Assembly (NCBI RefSeq): GCF_014647795.1
Contig: NZ_BMPW01000022.1
Coordinates: forward strand, 1 to 64,000
DNA from: Actinoplanes campanulatus
GTDB taxonomy: Bacteria; Actinomycetota; Actinomycetes; Mycobacteriales; Micromonosporaceae
Length of the DNA stretch: 64,000 nt
Direction of reading: 5' to 3'
Every line of letters starts with the position of its first letter. Within the stretch, counting starts at the first letter, position 1. Position numbers and translations under genes: made by a program. Shown here one piece after another: positions 59,701 through 64,000 of this stretch. The notes beneath the pieces were generated by a model. That model did no database searches and had not been told where the DNA came from. It saw only the letters and a list, made by a program, of their open reading frames with translations.

Positions 59701-60372
59701 GCGGTCCGGCTGCGGCGGCACCAGGCCACCGCCGATCCGGACGCCCATCTGCCGGACCTCGCCATGTCGCTGATCAACGTCGGCAACTATCTCGCGGAAC
59801 TGGGCCGGCTCGACGAGGCTCTGGCGGTGTCCGAGGAGTGCCTCCGCCTCTACCGCCGGTTGAGCGGCATGAACCCGGCCGCCTATCAGTTCCGTCTGGC
59901 GGCGACGCTGACCAATCGGGGTGTCCTCTTCATCCGCGCCGGGCGGGTGCCGGAGGCACTCGCCGTGACCGAGGAGTCGACCGTCCTCTGGCGTCGCCTG
60001 GCCGCGGTGAACCCGGCCGTCCATCTGGCGGATCTCGCGGACTCACTGATCAACCTGGCCCTGTGGCAGGCGCTGTCCGTGCCGGGACCGGATACGTTGC
60101 CGACCGTCGAGGAGGCGGTCGGCATCCTGCGCGACGTGGCCGTGGCGAATCCCGTCCTGTACCGGGCCCGGCTGGCCCGGGCGCTGGGCGTACACGCGCG
60201 GGCGAGTCTGCGGACCGGCGCGCCGCTGCGGCCGGCTCTGGCGTCGGCGGAGGAGTCGGTCCGCCTCTTCACGGAATCCGCTCGTGATCTTCCTGAGGTG
60301 TACACCGAGGACGTGGCGATCAGCGAACGGGTCCTCGGCGAGGTGCGCGAGCGGCTCGCGGAAGGCCGGTAG
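56707..60372 (+). CDS. STAND-type ATPase with TPR repeats
   Basis: A 1221-residue signal-transduction ATPase. Residues ~35-65 hold a short motif (GSVVFGDVVMVQGVRGDVTI) common at the N termini of actinobacterial STAND proteins. Walker A is APGGQGKT (132-139) and Walker B VLAVVDYAD (178-186). A helical region ~190-520 follows. Residues ~560-1200 form about 14 tetratricopeptide-like repeats (units with LA.SL.NLG..L...GR..EAL...EEAV.L.RRL). The fold is that of proteins that sense a ligand through repeats and oligomerise. It may be a defence or regulatory protein. No effector domain is seen. GTG 56707 is tentative; ATG 56785 is another possible start. Confidence 0.8.
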   Translation: MNSYERHVLFGASTGPIDGRAIQNVSMGIRRLWRPAKHGGQSISGSVVFGDVVMVQGVRGDVTISLDRPPYRVAEATVRAVPLSAADARAQPSRMLLARHRIVPFTGRDGMLSDLAEWLAGEAPLAVRLIHAPGGQGKTRLAGEVADRCVTDGWTVWRVLHTPTPLPGSRVDLPGGPVLAVVDYADRWPPSALLTLITQLQQLSAATSPVVRVLLLARSAGYWWPALADRVESDLTVPSADLALPSLSADRVTLYTAAAARFAAVLGPGDTVRPPGPGDDRLAADDDAVWPLPPGLGDDRFGQVLAVHMAALAAVDARRHGDDTPAGPEAVSAYLLRREAAHWHHLHARAENPLVTPPKVMHRTVWTATLTGALARPDAREALRQAGLDGGDRLIDDHRACYPSADSRTVLEPLHPDRLGEDLIALSVPGHDRGGGLTDDWTLTAAPLLTGAREEAGPGEGAPWSGAALTVLVETSRRWPHVATELLYPLIRQRPELAIEAGGATLTRLAGIPGIDPAVLEPIEDLLPPHRHIDLDVAAAAISTILTERRLAANADPVARARLLSAHAMMLSNAGQRDASLRAAKAAAAMFRRLDATQPGRYRPELVDALVSVMSALMDLSRFAQALRVAEEAITLQRRLAEDGAVENRTKLAIVLNNLAVVLAQRGQDGREAAEEAVSIYRDLVVGGAVELRPALANCLTSLSLALLRMGSRVAALTAVGEAVAIQRRLVGADPAVYLPDLAASLINQGTLYATTGRRDEALLVTEEAVDLYRRLVRANPDAFEPDLALALSNATSWFAELGRLEKAMVFGADAVQLLRRLALTDPVAFQQNLAMSLTNVGMTLVRLGRAGEALPSLVESGELFRRLAEAEPLAHLPNLSNALSHLSLALGDEGRFAEALAAAEEGIGIDRRLAAANPEAYEHLLARSLINLTLARHNAGALIEALEPGEEAVTLLRRLSAGNPAAHLPHLALSLNNLGMYLWKAGRTEEALPLGEEAVRLRRHQATADPDAHLPDLAMSLINVGNYLAELGRLDEALAVSEECLRLYRRLSGMNPAAYQFRLAATLTNRGVLFIRAGRVPEALAVTEESTVLWRRLAAVNPAVHLADLADSLINLALWQALSVPGPDTLPTVEEAVGILRDVAVANPVLYRARLARALGVHARASLRTGAPLRPALASAEESVRLFTESARDLPEVYTEDVAISERVLGEVRERLAEGR

Positions 60373-60379
60373 CGGGCTC

Positions 60380-60433
60380 TTGACCCGGGGTGAGTGACCG
60401 CCGTAATCTACCGGTAACTCTGAAACGTTTCAC
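60380..60433 (+). promoter_or_regulatory. rha operon promoter and LacI-type operator
   Basis: TTGACC (60380-60385), 18-base spacer and TAATCT (60404-60409). The palindrome TGAAACGTTTCA (60421-60432) begins where transcription should start, so a bound LacI-type repressor would block it. Confidence 0.8.
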
Positions 60434-60455
60434 ACCGAACGAAGAGCGGACCTCC

Positions 60456-62486
60456 ATGACCAACCCCGCAGTCTCCGAGCTCATCGCCCGTTCGAACCGC
60501 CTCGGCGCGGATCCGCGGACCACCAACTACGCCGGCGGCAACACGTCCGCCAAGGGCGCCGACACCGACCCGGTCACCGGCGAATCGGTCGATCTGGTGT
60601 GGGTGAAGGGCTCCGGCGGCGACCTCGGCACGCTGACCGAGAAGGGCCTGGCCGTGCTGCGCCTCGACCGGCTGCGTGCGCTCACCGGCGTCTACCCGGG
60701 CATCGACCGTGAGGACGAGATGGTCGCCGCCTTCGACTACTGCCTGCACGGTAAGGGCGGGGCCGCGCCCAGCATCGACACCGCCATGCACGGCCTGGTG
60801 GACGCCCCGCACGTGGACCACCTGCACCCGGACGCGGGCATCGCGATCGCCACCGCCGCCGACGGCCCGGCGCTCACCAAGGAGATCTTCGGTGACCGCG
60901 TCCTCTGGGTGGACTGGCGTCGCCCCGGCTTCCGGCTCGGGCTGGACATCGCCGCCGCCCACCAGGCGAACCCGCAGGCCATCGGGGTCATCTTGGGCGG
61001 GCACGGGATCACCGCGTGGGGCGCGACGAGCGACGAGTGCGAGGCCCACTCGCAGGAGATCATCAACACCGCCGCGGCCTACCTCGCGGAGCACGGCCGC
61101 AGCGCGCCCTTCGGCGCGACGGTTCATCGACCCCTCGAAGCAGGCGTACGCCGTGAGCGCGCCGCCGCACTGTTCCCGGTGATCCGGGGTCTCGCCTCCA
61201 CCGACCGCCCCCAGGTCGGGCACTTCACCGACAGCGACGTGGTGCTGGACTTCGTGGGCTCCGAGCGCCTGGCCGAGCTGGCCGCCCTCGGCACCTCCTG
61301 CCCCGACCACTTCCTGCGGACCAAGGTGAAGCCGCTGGTGGTGGACACCGCGCCGGACGCGCCGCTGGACGAGGTGGTCGCCCGCCTCAGGGAGCTGCAC
61401 GAGGCGTACCGGGCGGACTACCGCGGCTACTACGAGCGGCACGCCACCGCGGAGAGCCCGGCGATCCGTGGCGCCGACCCGGCGATCGTGCTGGTCCCGG
61501 GCGTGGGCATGTTCTCCTTCGGGGCCGACAAGCAGACCGCCCGGGTGGCCGGCGAGTTCTACGTCAACGCGATAAACGTGATGCGCGGCGCCGAGTCGGT
61601 GTCCCGGTACGCGCCGATCGACGAGGCCGAGAAGTTCCGGATCGAGTACTGGGCGCTGGAGGAGGCCAAGCTCCAGCGGATGCCGAAGCCGAAGCCGCTG
61701 GCCACCCGGATCGCGCTGGTCACCGGCGCGGGTTCGGGCATCGGCCGGGCGATCGCGCTGCGTCTCGCGGCCGAGGGCGCCTGCGTGGTGGTCAGTGACC
61801 GGGACACCGGGGCCGCCGCTACGGTGGCCGCCGAGATCGGTGGGCCGGACGTGGCGGTGGCGGTGAGCCTCGACGTCACCGATGAGGTCGGTGTCGCGAA
61901 CGCCGTACAGGAAGCGGTCCTGGCCTTCGGCGGGGTTGATCTTGTGGTCAACAACGCGGGACTGTCACTGTCGAAGTCGCTGCTGGACACCACGGCCCGC
62001 GACTGGGACCTCCAGCACGACGTGATGGCGAAGGGCTCGTTCCTGGTGTCGCGGGAGACCGCGCGGGTGCTGATCGCGCAGGGCATGGGCGGCGACATCA
62101 TCTACATCTCCAGCAAGAACTCGATCTTCGCGGGGCCGAACAACGTCGCCTACGGCGCGGCCAAGGCCGATCAGGCCCATCAGGTGCGGCTGCTGGCGGC
62201 CGAGCTCGGCCCGCACGGCATCCGGGTCAACGGCATCAACCCCGACGGCGTGGTACGGGGTTCCGGCATCTTCGCCGGGGGCTGGGGCGCCGACCGGGCC
62301 GCCGTCTACGGGGTGCCGGAGGAGAAGCTCGGCGAGTTCTACGCGCAGCGGACCCTGCTCAAGCGTGAGGTGCTGCCCGAGCACATCGCCAACGCGGTCT
62401 TCGCGATCACCGGCGGCGACCTGACCCACACCACCGGCCTGCACATCCCCGTCGACGCGGGCGTCGCCGCGGCCTTCCTCCGTTAA
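60456..62486 (+). CDS. rhaD: Bifunctional rhamnulose-1-phosphate aldolase / lactaldehyde dehydrogenase
   Basis: A 676-residue fusion. Residues 1-~420 are a class II aldolase (TTNYAGGNTSAKG, DGPALTKE, MHGLVDAPHVDHLHPDA with the zinc His residues), which splits rhamnulose-1-phosphate into dihydroxyacetone phosphate and L-lactaldehyde. Residues ~425-676 are an SDR: ALVTGAGSGIGRAIAL, NNAGLS and YGAAKA (YxxxK), which oxidises or reduces the lactaldehyde. This fusion (RhaD-Adh/RhaEW) is typical of actinobacteria. ATG 60456 is chosen because MTNPAVSELI begins the homology. The gene is preceded by a promoter with a LacI-type operator. Confidence 0.9.
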   Translation: MTNPAVSELIARSNRLGADPRTTNYAGGNTSAKGADTDPVTGESVDLVWVKGSGGDLGTLTEKGLAVLRLDRLRALTGVYPGIDREDEMVAAFDYCLHGKGGAAPSIDTAMHGLVDAPHVDHLHPDAGIAIATAADGPALTKEIFGDRVLWVDWRRPGFRLGLDIAAAHQANPQAIGVILGGHGITAWGATSDECEAHSQEIINTAAAYLAEHGRSAPFGATVHRPLEAGVRRERAAALFPVIRGLASTDRPQVGHFTDSDVVLDFVGSERLAELAALGTSCPDHFLRTKVKPLVVDTAPDAPLDEVVARLRELHEAYRADYRGYYERHATAESPAIRGADPAIVLVPGVGMFSFGADKQTARVAGEFYVNAINVMRGAESVSRYAPIDEAEKFRIEYWALEEAKLQRMPKPKPLATRIALVTGAGSGIGRAIALRLAAEGACVVVSDRDTGAAATVAAEIGGPDVAVAVSLDVTDEVGVANAVQEAVLAFGGVDLVVNNAGLSLSKSLLDTTARDWDLQHDVMAKGSFLVSRETARVLIAQGMGGDIIYISSKNSIFAGPNNVAYGAAKADQAHQVRLLAAELGPHGIRVNGINPDGVVRGSGIFAGGWGADRAAVYGVPEEKLGEFYAQRTLLKREVLPEHIANAVFAITGGDLTHTTGLHIPVDAGVAAAFLR

Positions 62487-62490
62487 CGAC

Positions 62491-62515
62491 ATCCCCACGG
62501 ATGGATCCGGGGGAT
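62491..62515. mobile_element. Right-end hairpin of the TnpB element
   Basis: A stem of ATCCCC/GGGGAT outside and CGGAT/ATCCG inside, with one bulged base, lies 5 bases after the rhaD stop codon and 9 before the tnpB stop. Hairpins like this close IS200/IS605-type elements and belong to the guide-RNA-like right end. It may also terminate rhaD transcripts. Confidence 0.5.
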
Positions 62516-62523
62516 TTCCCAGC

Positions 62524-63609
62524 TCAGACCGCATCTGATCCACCGTCCCGGAAGGAGGCGATCCGATGTCTGACGTCGTCGGCACCGGCACGGTCGCGTT
62601 CGGCCGTGGCGAGGATCGTCCTCGCGGCGTTGAGGTCGCGGTCCGCGGTGTATCCGCAGGCCGTGCACTCGAAGACGCGGACACCGAGTCCGAGGCGGAG
62701 ATTGGCTCTCTCGCCGCACCCGGAACAGGTCATCGTGGTGTAGGCGGGCGGCACCAGCACCACCTTCCGGCCCGCCCGCTCGCTGCGGTCGATCAGTTCT
62801 CGTTTGCAGGCGCCGATCGCGGCGTCGGCGGCCTTACGGGCCATCGTCGAGCGGGCGAGAAATGTCGGTTTGAAGTCCTCGACGGCGATCAGGTGATGGT
62901 GGTCGACGACGGTCTTGGCCCAGACCCGGGCGTCGTGGGTGTTCTGCCGGGCGGCTTTCTTTGCGATCCGGGCGGCCTGCCGTTTCGCCGTCTGGTAGCC
63001 CTTCGACGCCGGTCGGCCTTTCGGTCGGCGGCGGCGGGCCATCGTCCGCTGAGCCTTGGCCAACGCGGCGGCACACCTCTTACGGTGTCCGAGGTGCGGC
63101 AGGTCGAACGCCGGGTCCGTGGTGGTGGCGGTGGTCGTCACGCCCCAGTCCACGCCGATGCCCGGCAGGTCCGGGTCCGCGACAGCGGCCGGGTCACGCT
63201 GGACGACGAAAGACGCATACCAGTGCCCGAGGCTGTCCTGGTAGACCCGCACGGAAGTGGGATCCGAGGGCAGCTCACGGGACCAGACGACCGGGAGAGT
63301 CACGCCCTTGGCAAGGCGCAGCCGGCCATCCTTGATCGTGAAACCGTTGCGGGTGTACTCCAGCGACGGCAGGCTGTTCTTCTTGAGCTTGACCTTCGGT
63401 CGTCCCCGGCCCTTCACGGTGAACGAGGCATCCGGGGACGTCATGTAGGTGCGCAGCGTCTGCTTCGGCTCACGGCCCGATTTCCGCTGGTGGACGGCCT
63501 CGTTCCACAGCCAGCGGCAGCGGGACCACTCGGCGAGCAGTGCGGCCTGCGCCTGACGGCCGGGCCGCAGGCGGTAGGTGTAACGCACCGTCTCCACCAC
63601 GCCAGCCAC
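62524..63609 (-). CDS. tnpB: TnpB RNA-guided nuclease of an IS200/IS605-like element
   Basis: A 361-residue TnpB, the ancestor-type of Cas12. The RuvC triad is present: D in GIGVDWGVTTT, E in LIAVEDFKPT and D in YTADRDLNAA. A zinc finger TCSGCG...CTACGY lies between the last two. The N terminus YTYRLRPGRQAQAALLAEWS is typical. No TnpA is nearby, so the copy cannot move by itself, but it may still cut DNA with an RNA from its right end. The GTG start at 63609 is tentative; GTGs at 63600 and 63597 are alternatives. It is inserted antisense between rhaD and rhaB. Confidence 0.88.
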   Translation of the reverse strand: MAGVVETVRYTYRLRPGRQAQAALLAEWSRCRWLWNEAVHQRKSGREPKQTLRTYMTSPDASFTVKGRGRPKVKLKKNSLPSLEYTRNGFTIKDGRLRLAKGVTLPVVWSRELPSDPTSVRVYQDSLGHWYASFVVQRDPAAVADPDLPGIGVDWGVTTTATTTDPAFDLPHLGHRKRCAAALAKAQRTMARRRRPKGRPASKGYQTAKRQAARIAKKAARQNTHDARVWAKTVVDHHHLIAVEDFKPTFLARSTMARKAADAAIGACKRELIDRSERAGRKVVLVPPAYTTMTCSGCGERANLRLGLGVRVFECTACGYTADRDLNAARTILATAERDRAGADDVRHRIASFRDGGSDAV

Positions 63610-63839
63610 TGTACAGGCGACATCTTGCTCCACGACGGCCCCGCGAGATCCGATCTGACGGCGACGCCGCGTCGGCGGCACAGACCTAAAGAATCGTGAA
63701 GAGGTATGTCGAGGACCAGCGCAACGTCTGACCAGACGCCCATCCGCCCTGGCGGCGGACGGGCTATCCCTGACCTGCTCCGCAGGGAATCCGATTCCTC
63801 CTCACGGCCGAAGCCGGGGGTTTCCACGGAAGGTTTTCG
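63610..63839. other. Region between tnpB and rhaB (left end of the element, rhaB leader)
   Basis: It should contain the left end of the TnpB element and the original rhaB leader. Inverted repeats: CCCATCCGCC/GGCGGACGGG (63739-63748 with 63754-63763) and TCCCTG/CAGGGA near 63767-63788. No gene is seen. The exact element boundary is not clear. Confidence 0.45.
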
Positions 63840-64000
63840 ATGAGCTCCTCCTTCGCCGCTGTCGATCTCGGCGCGTCCTCCGGGCGCGTCGTGGTCGGCC
63901 GCTTCGGGAACGGCGGCTTCGGCCTCGACGTGGTGCACCGGTTCCCGAACGAGCCGGTGCGCGTCGGCGGCACGCTGCACTGGGACATCCTGTCGCTGTA
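63840..64000 (+). CDS. rhaB: Rhamnulokinase (5' part)
   Basis: The gene starts at ATG 63840 with GGAAGG 7 bases upstream and runs off the window. The 53 visible residues match the N terminus of FGGY-family rhamnulokinases: FAAVDLGASSGRVVVGRF is the phosphate-1 motif, followed by VVHRFPNEPVRVGGTLHWDI, as in RhaB. It phosphorylates L-rhamnulose and feeds the aldolase encoded upstream. The TnpB element between rhaD and rhaB may weaken its expression unless read-through or an own promoter exists. Confidence 0.85.
   Translation, partial: MSSSFAAVDLGASSGRVVVGRFGNGGFGLDVVHRFPNEPVRVGGTLHWDILSL

Overview
The window comes from a high-GC actinobacterium. The gene style (GTG and TTG starts, very high GC at third codon positions, short ATGA/GTGA overlaps, many leaderless promoters) and the gene families (EgtA-like ligase, SAM-IV riboswitch, DUF1906, DUF2332 and DUF1684 proteins, a TPR-STAND ATPase) fit Micromonosporaceae, for example an Actinoplanes relative. 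This placement is inference. I saw no rRNA, tRNA, CRISPR array or prophage.

Layout. 1-5.1 kb: end of a CitE-like lyase carrying a 39-bp in-frame repeat, a GC-rich satellite, a secreted M14 carboxypeptidase and a CBM2-like anchored protein. 5.1-14.1 kb: a heterodimeric ABC exporter, a secreted nuclease, a PASTA lipoprotein, thymidine kinase, NDH-2, and a MarR/hydrolase pair with a 24-bp palindrome over its start codon. 14.1-20.4 kb: an internally deleted Mth938-like remnant, rhamnose mutarotase, a His-rich small protein with an ABC-2 permease, and two tandem GAF-PAS histidine kinases. 20.4-28.8 kb: DUF1906/FG-GAP protein, STAS, HD and M20 proteins, DUF1684, a SAM-IV riboswitch with a cysteine desulfurase-like enzyme, and a GGDEF-EAL protein. 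28.8-42 kb: GH92 mannosidase coupled to a GT4 glycosyltransferase, an ArsR/AHSA1 operon with two operators, an EgtA-like ligase with 42-bp repeats, and several small or metabolic genes.

42-50.2 kb: GntR remnant, a lacI-bluB-DUF72 operon, a cutinase/PET-hydrolase homologue with a mixed active site, and an rtcB-ORF-prfH ribosome-repair type module followed by an SDR. 50.4-60.4 kb: two-domain Lrp regulator with a divergent MFS exporter, an ABC exporter pair whose ATP sites have decayed in complementary ways, and a 1221-residue STAND-TPR ATPase. 60.4-64 kb: a rhamnose operon (rhaD fusion, then rhaB running off the end) with a LacI-type operator, interrupted by a lone TnpB gene.

How parts may work together: the operator at the rha promoter matches 11 of 12 core bases of the one upstream of the lacI gene, so that LacI protein is a candidate regulator of both. 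Rhamnose use is split between rhaM (14.4 kb) and the rha operon (60.4 kb). At least fourteen genes share a TANNNT hexamer 6-8 nt before the start codon and so look leaderless. Several coding regions contain in-frame minisatellites (39, 42, 18 and 18 bp), a recurring local form of protein variation.
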